From Vibrio aestuarianus (GTDB lineage Bacteria > Pseudomonadota > Gammaproteobacteria > Enterobacterales > Vibrionaceae): 64,000 nt of DNA. Below the pieces are notes generated by a model. It did not search any database. It saw only the letters and a program-made list of their open reading frames with translations, and was not told the origin of the DNA. Position numbers and translations under genes: made by a program. The stretch covers positions 62,001 to 126,000 of the forward strand of contig NZ_JAAZTU010000009.1 in assembly GCF_012395185.1 (NCBI RefSeq), read 5' to 3'. Position 1 is the first letter of the stretch. Every line of letters starts with the position of its first letter. Shown here one piece after another: positions 46,830 through 56,036 of this stretch.

Positions 46830-47717
46830 ATGGCGAATAATATGATATATGACCAAGCGAGCGGTTTACGCCGCTTAACTCAACCGTCACTTACCAAAGT
46901 CATCTCCGTGACGGGTGGTAAAGGTGGTGTTGGTAAATCTCACGTGACACTCGGTATGGCGATCTGTATGGCTCGTCAGGGCAAGAAGGTCATGGTTTTG
47001 GATGCTGACTTAGGTCTTGCTAATGTGGATGTTATGCTCGGTATCCGACCGAAGCGAAACTTAGGGCATGTACTTGCGGGTGAGTGTGAATTAAAAGATG
47101 CCATTGTTGAGGGCCCTTTTGGTATTCGAATTATCCCTGCGACATCGGGTACTCAAGCAATGACAGAGTTGTCACATGCGCAACATGTTGGTTTAATACG
47201 CGCCTTTGGCAGCTTAGAAGATGAGATGGATATCTTACTCATTGATACGGCAGCCGGTATTTCTGATATGGTGGTGAGTTTCTCTCGTGCAGCGCAAGAT
47301 GTGGTTATTGTGGTGTGTGATGAGCCAACTTCTATCACAGATGCATATGCACTGATCAAACTTTTGAGCAGAGAGCACCAAGTTCAACGCTTTAAGATTG
47401 TCGCTAACATGGTCAGAAGCTATCGTGAAGGTAGGGAATTGTTTGCTAAATTAACTTTAGTGACAGAAAGATTCCTAAATGTGAGCCTTGAGCTTGTCGC
47501 TTGTATACCTTTAGATGATAAAGTACGCCAAGCCGTTAAAAGACAAAAGATTGTCGTCGATGCATATCCACGCTCGCCAGCGGCACTTGCAATTAGCTCA
47601 CTGGCGAACAAAGCATTAACTTGGCCGATTCCTAGAACACCAAGTGGACATCTAGAGTTTTTTGTAGAGCGTTTACTCAATAGAACAGAAAGTGTAGGGG
47701 AACCATTCGGTGAATAA
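46830..47717 (+). CDS. flhG: FlhG (FleN), MinD-like regulator of flagellar number
   Basis: FlhG restrains flagellar number and counteracts FlhF. The 295-residue protein is a MinD/ParA-type ATPase with the deviant Walker A GGKGGVGKSHVTLG, VLDADLGLANVDVMLG and the DTAAGIS switch. The N-terminal MIYDQASGLRRL segment includes the DQAxxLR motif that activates the FlhF GTPase. I start at the ATG at 46830; the frame is open from 46716, but that overlaps flhF and gives unlike residues. It overlaps fliA by 8 bp. Confidence 0.95.
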   Translation: MANNMIYDQASGLRRLTQPSLTKVISVTGGKGGVGKSHVTLGMAICMARQGKKVMVLDADLGLANVDVMLGIRPKRNLGHVLAGECELKDAIVEGPFGIRIIPATSGTQAMTELSHAQHVGLIRAFGSLEDEMDILLIDTAAGISDMVVSFSRAAQDVVIVVCDEPTSITDAYALIKLLSREHQVQRFKIVANMVRSYREGRELFAKLTLVTERFLNVSLELVACIPLDDKVRQAVKRQKIVVDAYPRSPAALAISSLANKALTWPIPRTPSGHLEFFVERLLNRTESVGEPFGE

Positions 47718-48444
47718 AGCGCTTACTTATGACCAACACGGAAACCTTAATAGCCAACAAGCATTTTTGGAAAAATACTCTGTATTGGTAAAGCGTATTG
47801 CACACCACCTGATTGGACGCCTGCCGCCCAACGTATTAGTCGAAGACTTGATACAAGCGGGTATGATCGGCCTACTTGAAGCACAGAAAAATTATGATGG
47901 GACCAAAGGTGCAAGCTTTGAAACCTATGCAGGGATTCGAATTCGTGGGGCAATGCTTGACGATATTCGACGTGGTGATTGGGTACCACGCTCGGTTCAT
48001 AAACACAATCGAGAAATTACCCAAGCTATTTCAGTACTGGAAGGTGAGCTGAATCGAGAGCCATCTGATACCGAAGTTGCAAAGTTTTTGGGCATGTCAT
48101 TAGATCAGTACCATACTGTATTGACTGATATTAATTGCTCACGAATTGTCGGTATTGAAGACTTAGGCATTTCAGATGATGCAATTTCCCCTTTAGATGA
48201 CGATGAAGATAACTCGCCATTTAAGGGAGTTGCAGATGAATCGTTTCGTAAAGCATTGGTTGAATCAATAAAATCACTTCCAGAACGTGAAGCTTTAGTA
48301 CTTTCGCTCTATTATGATGAAGAGCTAAACTTAAAAGAAATTGGTGAAGTACTTGGGGTTAGCGAATCTCGCGTTAGCCAAATACTAAGCCAATCTATGC
48401 AGCGACTAAGAGTAAAGTTAAGTTCTTGGACGCAAAATGACTAA
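47710..48444 (+). CDS. fliA: FliA, flagellar sigma-28 factor
   Basis: FliA directs late flagellar and chemotaxis genes. The 244-residue sigma-70-family protein has region 2 with [16 protein letters not shown] and [24 protein letters not shown] in parts, and region 4 with [35 protein letters not shown] in parts. It starts with a GTG inside the end of flhG (8-bp overlap), so translation is coupled. Its activity is normally held by FlgM, not present here. Confidence 0.96.
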   Translation: MNKALTYDQHGNLNSQQAFLEKYSVLVKRIAHHLIGRLPPNVLVEDLIQAGMIGLLEAQKNYDGTKGASFETYAGIRIRGAMLDDIRRGDWVPRSVHKHNREITQAISVLEGELNREPSDTEVAKFLGMSLDQYHTVLTDINCSRIVGIEDLGISDDAISPLDDDEDNSPFKGVADESFRKALVESIKSLPEREALVLSLYYDEELNLKEIGEVLGVSESRVSQILSQSMQRLRVKLSSWTQND

Positions 48445-48476
48445 TATCACTGATTTCGAGCTCAGTGGAGGCAATT

Positions 48477-48857
48477 TTGAATAAAAACATGAAGATCCTT
48501 ATTGTTGACGACTTTTCAACAATGCGCCGTATTGTTAAGAATCTACTTCGAGATTTGGGCTTCAATAATACCCAAGAAGCAGACGATGGCCTGACAGCGT
48601 TGCCTATGCTTAAGAAAGGTGATTTTGACTTTGTTGTTACTGACTGGAATATGCCAGGTATGCAAGGCATCGATTTGCTGAAAAACATTCGAGCAGATGC
48701 AGAGCTAAAGCATTTACCTGTACTTATGATTACGGCAGAAGCAAAACGTGAACAGATCATCGAGGCTGCGCAAGCTGGTGTTAATGGCTATATCGTAAAA
48801 CCATTTACGGCTGCTACGCTTAAAGAAAAACTAGATAAAATTTTCGAGCGTTTATAA
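48477..48857 (+). CDS. cheY: CheY, chemotaxis response regulator
   Basis: CheY-P binds the motor switch protein FliM and causes reversal. The 126-residue receiver has Asp11/Asp12, the phospho-acceptor Asp56 in [10 protein letters not shown], Thr in LMITAEA and Lys in YIVKPF. The N-terminus [19 protein letters not shown] matches the functional CheY (CheY3) of V. cholerae. The start is a TTG at 48477, 5 nt after GGAGG. A GTG at 48465 and an ATG at 48489 are less likely. A hairpin (48863-48879) follows before cheZ. Confidence 0.96.
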   Translation: MNKNMKILIVDDFSTMRRIVKNLLRDLGFNNTQEADDGLTALPMLKKGDFDFVVTDWNMPGMQGIDLLKNIRADAELKHLPVLMITAEAKREQIIEAAQAGVNGYIVKPFTAATLKEKLDKIFERL

Positions 48858-48862
48858 AGCTT

Positions 48863-48879
48863 TTTTGCCATAGGCAAAA
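48863..48879 (+). other. Small hairpin between cheY and cheZ
   Basis: TTTTGCC (48863-48869) pairs with GGCAAAA (48873-48879) across ATA. No T-run follows, so it probably affects mRNA stability rather than termination. Confidence 0.5.
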
Positions 48880-48917
48880 GGTATTCTATTCATTTTACGC
48901 GCGAAAAGGCCAATCGG

Positions 48918-49637
48918 ATGATTTCATTAGAACAAGCAAAAGAGCTCGTTCAGCTACTAGAAAATGAACAGCAAGAACAGGCAGATCTGCTACTTAAAGA
49001 CATCTATGACAATGCAAGCAATCCAATGCTGCAAGAAATAGGGGCTTTAACTAGGGAACTGCATGATTCTTTGAAACAGTTCAGTATTGATGAGCGAATG
49101 ACGCAAATTGCCAATGACGAAATCCCAGATGCAAGGGACCGCCTTCAATACGTCATTGATAAAACAGAAGTGGCTGCGAATAAGACAATGGATGCAGTGG
49201 ACAGATGCATGCCGATAGCCGACAACCTCCATGAAGGGTTGCTTCAAGTTCGTCCTCAGTGGAACGAATTAATGCATGGACGCATTGATCTCAACGAGTT
49301 CAAAGCGCTTTGCCACCGTATTGATGCATTGTTGTCACAAGTTGAAGGCAACAGCAGCGAATTACGTGGTCAGCTAACTGAGATTTTGATGGCGCAAGAT
49401 TTTCAAGATCTGACAGGTCAAATAATTAGACGTGTAATTACTTTGGTTAATGAGGTTGAGGGTCGTCTTGTTGAAATCCTCACAGCCTTTGGTACTAACC
49501 AAATAGAACAAGAATCGGATAAGAAGAAGAACGCTTCAATCGATCCTGAAGGTCCAATACTGAACCCTCACGAAAGAGAAGACGCGGTTTCATCTCAAGA
49601 CGAAGTCGATGACTTGTTATCGAGTCTTGGTTTTTAG
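48918..49637 (+). CDS. cheZ: CheZ, CheY-P phosphatase
   Basis: CheZ speeds CheY-P dephosphorylation. The 239-residue protein has the long helical hairpin with the catalytic Gln in QDFQDLTGQIIRRV and ends in the CheY-binding amphipathic peptide QDEVDDLLSSLGF. It is longer than the E. coli protein (214), mainly in the N-terminus and linker. It lies 60 bp after cheY and 9 bp before cheA. Confidence 0.96.
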   Translation: MISLEQAKELVQLLENEQQEQADLLLKDIYDNASNPMLQEIGALTRELHDSLKQFSIDERMTQIANDEIPDARDRLQYVIDKTEVAANKTMDAVDRCMPIADNLHEGLLQVRPQWNELMHGRIDLNEFKALCHRIDALLSQVEGNSSELRGQLTEILMAQDFQDLTGQIIRRVITLVNEVEGRLVEILTAFGTNQIEQESDKKKNASIDPEGPILNPHEREDAVSSQDEVDDLLSSLGF

Positions 49638-49646
49638 GGGTAACGT

Positions 49647-51881
49647 ATGAGCTACGAATTAGACGAAGACATTCTTCAAGACTTTTTGGTTGAAGCGGGT
49701 GAAATTCTAGAATTGCTGTCAGAGCAATTGGTTGAACTTGAAAACAACCCTGAAGACAAAGATTTATTAAATGCAATTTTCCGCGGCTTTCATACCGTGA
49801 AAGGGGGCGCAGGGTTTCTTGCTTTAACGGAGTTGGTTGAAACTTGCCACGGTGCTGAAAACGTATTTGATATCTTGCGTAATGGCCAAAGAAGTGTGAC
49901 ATCTAGCTTAATGGATACGATGTTGCGTGCTTTGGATACCGTTAATGCACAGTTCAGTGCTGTTCAAGAAGGGGAACCCCTTGAAGCCGCAGATCCTGTT
50001 TTACTCGATGAACAGCACAAACTTTGCCGACCTGAATCTGAAGATGAAGTCGAACAAGTCGTAGCTGATGCTGTTGTTGAAGATGAGCCCGTCATTGAAG
50101 AGTCACAGCCGGAAGCCACTGCTTCAGCCAATATTGTCGATTCAAATTCTATCGATGAAATTACTCAAGACGAATTTGAGAAATTACTGGATGAATTACA
50201 TGGTAAGGGCACGGCACCTAACGCAGTTAGCTCTGCTCCGGCAGCAATACCTGAAGTAAAAACACCAAGTGTAAGCACGGCAAGCGGTGACATCACCGAT
50301 GATGAGTTTGAGAAATTGCTTGATGAGCTGCACGGTGCAGGAAAAGGGCCATCGGTAGATGAGCCTAAAACCGTTTCTGAAACCCCAGTAACTCCTACAA
50401 CACCAGCTGCCAAGCCAACGCAAGGCGCTAGTGATGATTTGATGAGCGATGCAGAGTTTGAAAAACTACTCGATGAGCTACATGGTTCTGGTAAAGGGCC
50501 TTCTGTGGAAGAGCTGGAAATGGCGACCAAGCCTGCCGCTGCGAATGTGCAGCCTGCAGAGCCTGTAAAACCAAAAGCACAAGTTGCAAAACCAGCCGTA
50601 GAGCCAGCACCTAAAGTTACCGCAGAACCTGCGAAAGCTGCAACTGCTGTCGTTACAGATAAAAAAGAAGTCGCACCGGCCGCTGCTAAAAAAGCGCAAC
50701 AAGCGGAAGCGACTGTCCGAGTTGATACCTCGACACTTGATATCATCATGAACATGGTTGGTGAGTTAGTATTAGTTCGTAACCGTTTGCTTAGCCTTGG
50801 CCTGAACAGTAATGATGAAGAAATGGCCAAAGCCGTCTCTAATCTTGATGTTGTGACTGCTGATCTACAAGGTGCGGTAATGAAGACCCGCATGCAGCCA
50901 ATCAAAAAAGTGTTTGGTCGTTTTCCTCGAGTTGTTCGAGACTTAGCACGTAGTTTAAACAAAGACATCGTGTTGGAAATGCGAGGAGAAGAAACGGATC
51001 TCGATAAAAATTTAGTTGAAGCGCTTGCCGATCCATTGATCCACTTAGTGCGTAACTCGGTTGACCACGGCGTTGAAATGCCAGACGATCGTGTAAAAGC
51101 TGGTAAATCTCGTACTGGTAAGGTTATTTTGTCTGCTTCTCAAGAGGGTGACCATATCGAACTCGCTATCGTTGATGATGGTGGTGGTATGAACCCAGAC
51201 GTTCTACGTGGTATAGCGGTGAAACGCGGTATGATGGATGAGGATGCCGCATCTCGCTTATCAAATAAAGAGTGTTTCAACCTTATCTTCATGCCTGGTT
51301 TCTCAAGCAAAGAAAAAATTTCAGATATTTCTGGGCGTGGTGTGGGTATGGATGTTGTTAAAACAGCAATCAATACACTAAACGGCTCCATTGATATCGA
51401 TTCTGAAATGGGCAAAGGCACAAAGATCACCATTAAAGTTCCTCTGACGTTAGCGATTCTGCCGACTCTAATGGTGGGTGTTGCTGGGCATCCGTTTGCA
51501 CTTCCTTTGGCGAGCGTTAATGAAATCTTCCATTTAGATCTTAGCCGTACCAATATTGTTGATGGTCAATTAACTATCATTGTGCGTGAAAAATCGATAC
51601 CACTTTTCTATCTGCAAAACTGGTTAGCTCCTCAAGCCGGTAAAGTCGAATTACGTAAAGGTCATGGCCATGTTGTTATTGTACAAATTGGCAGCCAACG
51701 AGTCGGCTTTGTTGTTGATGCACTAATTGGTCAAGAAGAAGTGGTCATTAAGCCCTTAGATAAGTTGCTTCAAGGTACGCCAGGTATGGCGGGAGCCACG
51801 ATCACTAGCGATGGTCATATTGCACTGATATTAGATGTGCCAGATTTGCTTAAGCAATATGCGGCGGCTTCGCGGATATAA
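49647..51881 (+). CDS. cheA: CheA, chemotaxis histidine kinase with repeat-containing linker
   Basis: CheA phosphorylates CheY and CheB in response to receptor arrays. The 744-residue protein has P1 (HPt) with His49 in FRGFHTVKGGAG, then a 200-residue Ala/Pro/Glu-rich stretch with three copies of a peptide EFEKLLDELHG in place of a recognisable folded P2 domain, then the P3 dimer domain (STLDIIMNMVGELVLVRNR in parts) from about residue 358, the HATPase (LVRNSVDHGVE N-box, DDGGGM G1) and a C-terminal CheW-like P5 domain. In vibrios with ParC/ParP, CheA carries a localisation and inheritance domain (LID); these repeats likely overlap it. Confidence 0.96.
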   Translation: MSYELDEDILQDFLVEAGEILELLSEQLVELENNPEDKDLLNAIFRGFHTVKGGAGFLALTELVETCHGAENVFDILRNGQRSVTSSLMDTMLRALDTVNAQFSAVQEGEPLEAADPVLLDEQHKLCRPESEDEVEQVVADAVVEDEPVIEESQPEATASANIVDSNSIDEITQDEFEKLLDELHGKGTAPNAVSSAPAAIPEVKTPSVSTASGDITDDEFEKLLDELHGAGKGPSVDEPKTVSETPVTPTTPAAKPTQGASDDLMSDAEFEKLLDELHGSGKGPSVEELEMATKPAAANVQPAEPVKPKAQVAKPAVEPAPKVTAEPAKAATAVVTDKKEVAPAAAKKAQQAEATVRVDTSTLDIIMNMVGELVLVRNRLLSLGLNSNDEEMAKAVSNLDVVTADLQGAVMKTRMQPIKKVFGRFPRVVRDLARSLNKDIVLEMRGEETDLDKNLVEALADPLIHLVRNSVDHGVEMPDDRVKAGKSRTGKVILSASQEGDHIELAIVDDGGGMNPDVLRGIAVKRGMMDEDAASRLSNKECFNLIFMPGFSSKEKISDISGRGVGMDVVKTAINTLNGSIDIDSEMGKGTKITIKVPLTLAILPTLMVGVAGHPFALPLASVNEIFHLDLSRTNIVDGQLTIIVREKSIPLFYLQNWLAPQAGKVELRKGHGHVVIVQIGSQRVGFVVDALIGQEEVVIKPLDKLLQGTPGMAGATITSDGHIALILDVPDLLKQYAAASRI
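50166..50505 (+). repeat. Three peptide repeats in CheA (residues about 174-285)
   Basis: The repeats are TQDEFEKLLDELHGKG, TDDEFEKLLDELHGAGKG and SDAEFEKLLDELHGSGKG, starting near residues 174, 218 and 268. The protein repeat is conserved, but codons differ between copies, which suggests selection on the peptide rather than a recent duplication. Confidence 0.9.
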
Positions 51882-51908
51882 TTTGAGCACTCAAGAATAA
51901 GGATACCC

Positions 51909-53021
51909 ATGGCGATTAGAGTATTAGTCGTTGATGATTCAAGCTTTTTTAGACGTCGAGTGAGTGAGATTATTAACTCAGAAACTCGTCTTGAAGTCAT
52001 TGATGTCGCTACCAACGGTAAAGAAGCTGTTGAAAAGGCGAGAAGCTTAAAGCCAGATGTCATCACAATGGATATTGAGATGCCGATCATGGATGGCATC
52101 ACTGCTGTTCGTGAAATAATGGCACAGAACCCAATTCCAATTTTGATGTTTTCTTCACTCACTCATGATGGGGCGAAAGCCACTCTGGATGCGTTAGATG
52201 CGGGTGCATTAGATTTCTTACCGAAAAAATTTGAAGACATCGCACGCAATAGAGATGAAGCAGTTGCTCTGTTACAGCAGCGTGTTATCCAAATTGCATC
52301 TAAAAAAGGGTTGTTAAGAAGACCGCTGGTTTCACGTCCAGCAGTGTCAGCGGCGACACCTTTATCGAGTAGATCTCCAGTACCAACAACGTCTCATACG
52401 CCAAAATCAACGAGTGCACTGGCTCGTTTTAAAGCGTCAGGTAAAAAATATCAATTGACAGCGATTGGTACGTCTACCGGTGGTCCTGTTGCATTACAAA
52501 AAATTCTCACTAAGTTACCCGCTAATTACCCACACCCAATTGTGCTTATTCAACACATGCCAGCTACGTTTACTGCCGCTTTTGCAAGTCGGTTGAACTC
52601 TTTGTGTAAAATTGAAGTGAAAGAAGCGCAAGATGGCGATGCATTAAAACCTGGAGTTGCCTATTTGGCTCCTGGTGGTAAGCAAATGATGATCGAAGGA
52701 CGCCCGGGTGCGGCAAAGCTGCGTATTCTTGATGGTGGTGAACGGATGAATTATAAGCCTTGTGTTGATGTAACCTTCGGTTCTGCCGCGAAGATCTACG
52801 CTGATAAAGTGTTATCGATGGTATTAACTGGTATGGGGGCTGATGGTCGTGAAGGTGCTCGTATGTTGAAAAGTGCTGGTGCGACAATCTGGGCTCAGGA
52901 TGAAGAAAGTTGTGTGGTGTATGGTATGCCACAAGCGGTTGCTAAAGCAGGGATTTCGACTGAGGACTTACCGTTAGAGCGTATTGCTGAACGTATGTTG
53001 GTTGAAGTTGGTCTTGCATAA
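51909..53021 (+). CDS. cheB: CheB, receptor glutamate methylesterase
   Basis: CheB demethylates chemoreceptors for adaptation. The 370-residue protein has an N-terminal receiver with Asp9, Asp10 and phospho-acceptor Asp55 ([11 protein letters not shown]), a Pro/Thr/Ser-rich linker (about 145-175), and the methylesterase with Ser189 in GTSTGGP, His in LIQHMPATF and Asp in GMGADGREG. It starts 27 bp after cheA and precedes parC by 10 bp. No cheR is in the window. Confidence 0.96.
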   Translation: MAIRVLVVDDSSFFRRRVSEIINSETRLEVIDVATNGKEAVEKARSLKPDVITMDIEMPIMDGITAVREIMAQNPIPILMFSSLTHDGAKATLDALDAGALDFLPKKFEDIARNRDEAVALLQQRVIQIASKKGLLRRPLVSRPAVSAATPLSSRSPVPTTSHTPKSTSALARFKASGKKYQLTAIGTSTGGPVALQKILTKLPANYPHPIVLIQHMPATFTAAFASRLNSLCKIEVKEAQDGDALKPGVAYLAPGGKQMMIEGRPGAAKLRILDGGERMNYKPCVDVTFGSAAKIYADKVLSMVLTGMGADGREGARMLKSAGATIWAQDEESCVVYGMPQAVAKAGISTEDLPLERIAERMLVEVGLA

Positions 53022-53031
53022 AGGAAGTTCA

Positions 53032-53808
53032 ATGATTGTATGGAGCGTTGCAAATCAAAAGGGCGGTGTGGGTAAAACAACCACAACGATTACGCTTGCC
53101 GGTTTGCTGAGTCAGCAAGGAAAAAGAGTGTTGCTGGTTGATACCGATCCTCATGCCTCGCTTACCACATACTTAGGGTATGACTCTGACGATGTACCTG
53201 CCAGTTTATTCGATCTATTTCAACAACGTGAACTTACCGAGAAGAGTGTTACCCCTCTGATACTGAAGACTGATATTGAAGGCATTGATATTATTCCTGC
53301 GCATATGTCTTTAGCGACACTTGATCGCGTGATGGGTAATCGTAGTGGCATGGGCTTGATTTTAAAGCGCGCGCTTCTCGCGTTACGCGATAATTATGAT
53401 TATGTGCTAATAGACTGCCCACCAATTTTAGGCGTGATGATGGTCAATGCGCTAGCCGCGAGTGATCGTATCCTTATTCCCGTTCAAACTGAGTTTCTGG
53501 CGATGAAGGGGCTTGAGCGGATGATTCGCACTTTGGCCATCATGCAAAAATCACGCAGCCGTTTATTCAAAGTGACGATAGTGCCAACCATGTACGACAA
53601 GCGGACTCGAGCTTCTCTGCAAACCTTGAATCAGTTGAAAAAAGATTATCCAGAACAGGTATGGAGCTCTGCGGTACCGATTGACACTAAATTCCGTGAC
53701 GCAAGTTTGAAACGCTTACCCGCTTCTCATTTTGCAGAAGGAAGTCGCGGTGTGTTTGCTTACAAACAGTTGCTAATATATTTAGAGAGGCTAGCTATAG
53801 ATGAGTAG
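53032..53808 (+). CDS. parC: ParC, ParA-like ATPase for polar chemotaxis arrays
   Basis: ParC is a ParA-family ATPase that moves chemotaxis proteins to the pole in Vibrio. The 258-residue protein has the deviant Walker A NQKGGVGKTTTTITL at residues 8-22, the switch LLVDTDPHASLTTY and DYVLIDCPPILGV. The start is the ATG at 53032 after AAGGAAG; the longer frame from 52984 overlaps cheB. It overlaps parP by 8 bp. Confidence 0.93.
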   Translation: MIVWSVANQKGGVGKTTTTITLAGLLSQQGKRVLLVDTDPHASLTTYLGYDSDDVPASLFDLFQQRELTEKSVTPLILKTDIEGIDIIPAHMSLATLDRVMGNRSGMGLILKRALLALRDNYDYVLIDCPPILGVMMVNALAASDRILIPVQTEFLAMKGLERMIRTLAIMQKSRSRLFKVTIVPTMYDKRTRASLQTLNQLKKDYPEQVWSSAVPIDTKFRDASLKRLPASHFAEGSRGVFAYKQLLIYLERLAIDE

Positions 53809-54787
53809 TGGGCCATTATTATCGAGCGAGCAAGCACTTGATGACTACTTTACCGCTTTGCTAGATGAAGAAGCTGTAGAGCTTGATGTACAAGATTTAC
53901 AGCAAGAAGAGCCGGTAAGCATCGAAATTGAACCTGAATTATCGACATCGATTCAATCTGTGCCTGAAAAAAGTCATTTTCACTCTGAAGTTGCAGAATT
54001 TGAATTACCAAATTTAGATGATGTACAGCGCTTACTGAGCCAGCTTGAATCTAGTAACCCTGTAGCAGAATTAGATCTTGAAGAAATTATGGAGCAAAAC
54101 ACCGCACAAATTTCTTTGAAAACTGAGCCTGTTATTGTCGAGCCAGTGGTAGAACCCATAGAAGAAATTCAAGAATGGGATACTGTGGATACCGAGAGTG
54201 CGAAACCTGATATTAATCTTGAACTCGAATCTTCAGCTATTGATGCTGTTCAGCCAAATAATACCACTGAGCATGAGCTAGCGTTAGAGACACAAACAGG
54301 GGCCGATGGTGTGGCTGCGTGGCAAAGTACGCAGAGAACACAAGACTTTCAAGTACTTTATTTTGAAGTCAATGGTGTCACATTTGCCGTTCCACTTGAT
54401 GAGCTTGGTGGCATTCACCGCATGGGCTCGTTGAATCATCTTATCGGACGACCGGCTTGGTATTTAGGATTACAAACCAATAAAGATAACCAACTAGATG
54501 TTGTTGACACTGCAAAGTGGGTGATGGCAGAAAAACTGCATGACGATTCTTATAAAGAGGGTTATCAATATATTGTGATGCTTGGTGAAAGTATGTGGGG
54601 ATTAGCAAGTACTCAGCTTATGGGTACTGAGTTGCTGAGCACGGAAAAGGTTCGCTGGCGAGAATTAGCGGGGAAACGCCCGTGGCTTGCTGGAATGGTA
54701 AAAGAAAAAATGTGCGCTTTGATCCATGTTGAAGCATTGATAGCTATGCTTAATGCAGGACTTGATGTAAAAGCACTAGAGAAATAA
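53801..54787 (+). CDS. parP: ParP, CheW-domain partner of ParC and CheA
   Basis: ParP links ParC to CheA and prevents array dissociation. The 328-residue protein has a long acidic, low-complexity N-terminal half (1-170) and a C-terminal CheW-like domain (array integration and formation) from about residue 180, starting FQVLYFEVNGVTFAVPLDEL. The first 20 residues include LSSEQALDDYFTALLDEE, which resembles the CheZ tail. It overlaps parC by 8 bp, and cheW follows after 37 bp. Confidence 0.92.
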   Translation: MSSGPLLSSEQALDDYFTALLDEEAVELDVQDLQQEEPVSIEIEPELSTSIQSVPEKSHFHSEVAEFELPNLDDVQRLLSQLESSNPVAELDLEEIMEQNTAQISLKTEPVIVEPVVEPIEEIQEWDTVDTESAKPDINLELESSAIDAVQPNNTTEHELALETQTGADGVAAWQSTQRTQDFQVLYFEVNGVTFAVPLDELGGIHRMGSLNHLIGRPAWYLGLQTNKDNQLDVVDTAKWVMAEKLHDDSYKEGYQYIVMLGESMWGLASTQLMGTELLSTEKVRWRELAGKRPWLAGMVKEKMCALIHVEALIAMLNAGLDVKALEK

Positions 54788-54824
54788 TACATTTATGTCG
54801 GAATCGACTTAGAGAGGAAAAGGT

Positions 54825-55319
54825 ATGTCTCAGACTAACGAAGTGGAAGTAAGAAAAGATAAGTCTAATGACGAAGTGCTTCAGTGGGTGACGTTCCAAC
54901 TAGAAGAGGAAACATATGGAATTAATGTAATGCAAGTACGTGAAGTACTTCGCTATACAGAAATTGCTCCTGTTCCTGGAGCTCCAGATTATGTTCTCGG
55001 TATCATTAACCTACGAGGTAACGTTGTTACCGTTATCGATACTCGCTCTCGCTTTGGCTTAATGCAAGGTGAGATCACCGATAATACACGTATCATCGTG
55101 ATTGAGTCTGAGCGTCAAGTGATTGGTATTTTGGTTGATAGCGTTGCTGAAGTTGTTTATCTACGTTCTTCTGAAATCGATACTACGCCAAGCGTTGGTA
55201 CTGACGAAAGTGCGAAGTTTATTCAAGGTGTGAGTAACCGCGATGGCAAACTGCTGATTCTCGTTGATCTGAATAAACTGCTAACAGAAGACGAGTGGGA
55301 TGAGATGGCTCATCTATAA
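54825..55319 (+). CDS. cheW: CheW, chemotaxis coupling protein
   Basis: CheW couples receptors to CheA. The 164-residue protein is an SH3-like CheW domain with WVTFQLEEETYGINVMQVRE and YVLGIINLRGNVVTVIDTR. An unusually strong GAGAGGAAAAGG site precedes the ATG. Its stop shares a base with the start of the DUF2802 gene. Confidence 0.96.
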   Translation: MSQTNEVEVRKDKSNDEVLQWVTFQLEEETYGINVMQVREVLRYTEIAPVPGAPDYVLGIINLRGNVVTVIDTRSRFGLMQGEITDNTRIIVIESERQVIGILVDSVAEVVYLRSSEIDTTPSVGTDESAKFIQGVSNRDGKLLILVDLNKLLTEDEWDEMAHL

Positions 55320-55816
55320 TGAATGAAGCGATGCTGTTCAGTGCACCTATTTTAGCGGGTGGTGCGGTATTAGTTATTTTGCTGCTGTTGCTTGTGGTCA
55401 TGCGAGTAAAGTACAGTCTTACTCGGCAAATAGAGCATCAGAGGCAGCATGCCCGTTCTTTAGAGAAAGAATTACAAAAAGGTAACAAACAGCTGTTAGA
55501 GGTTCGTTCTGTTGTGCTTGGTCTTGGTCAGAGAGTGACAGAGCAACAAGATGTTATCCAGCACTTAAATGAGCGCATTATTGAGTTAGAGCACGTTGAT
55601 ACCGATGGGCGTTTATACAGCCGAGCCACAAAAATGGTGCAGCTTGGTGCTGATATTAACGAGCTAATTGAGCAGTGTGAATTACCAAAAGCTGAAGCTG
55701 AACTGATGATGTCGCTACAAAAGAAATTGGCAGGGCAAGAAAGTATTCCACCACTCAGCCGTTCTCCTGAAGGTAGGCGACCTGTTCGCAATGAAAAGCG
55801 TACTGTACGTAAATAG
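55319..55816 (+). CDS. DUF2802 membrane-anchored coiled-coil protein
   Basis: This 165-residue protein has one N-terminal membrane helix (residues about 8-30), a coiled-coil (about 33-95, with QIEHQRQHARSLEKELQKGN and HLNERIIELEH) and a conserved helical end (KMVQLGADINELIEQCELPKAEAELMM). It is DUF2802, known mainly from this position after cheW. No function is established. The start overlaps the cheW stop (TAATG), and the strong terminator that closes the flagellar block follows. Confidence 0.82.
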   Translation: MNEAMLFSAPILAGGAVLVILLLLLVVMRVKYSLTRQIEHQRQHARSLEKELQKGNKQLLEVRSVVLGLGQRVTEQQDVIQHLNERIIELEHVDTDGRLYSRATKMVQLGADINELIEQCELPKAEAELMMSLQKKLAGQESIPPLSRSPEGRRPVRNEKRTVRK

Positions 55817-55821
55817 TCGAC

Positions 55822-55870
55822 AGTAAAAACTAAAGAAGGAAGCCATTGGCTTCCTTCTTTAGTTTTTACT
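55822..55870 (+). terminator. Terminator of the flagellar/chemotaxis block, 23-bp perfect stem
   Basis: Positions 55822-55844 pair without mismatch with 55848-55870 around ATT. The right arm carries TTTTT near its end. The stem is much longer than normal for a terminator. Confidence 0.85.
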
Positions 55871-56036
55871 ACACAAGATTTTCGATAAATCAAAATGTAG
55901 CCATAAAGTAGTAAATGAGACAAAAAATAATTAAAAATTAACAGTTTCTTACTTAGATTCGTGATTCGTAATGGTCTTATTGTATTTTGTCTTTTGCGCT
56001 GTGTGGTAATATAGCGACTCAAATTTTTTGACATAG

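Noticed and set aside
50165..50968. 267-codon open frame antisense to cheA
   Set aside because: It is the shadow of the Ala/Pro/Glu-rich, repeat-containing CheA linker; its Ser/Thr-rich product has no family features, and cheA is intact on the other strand.
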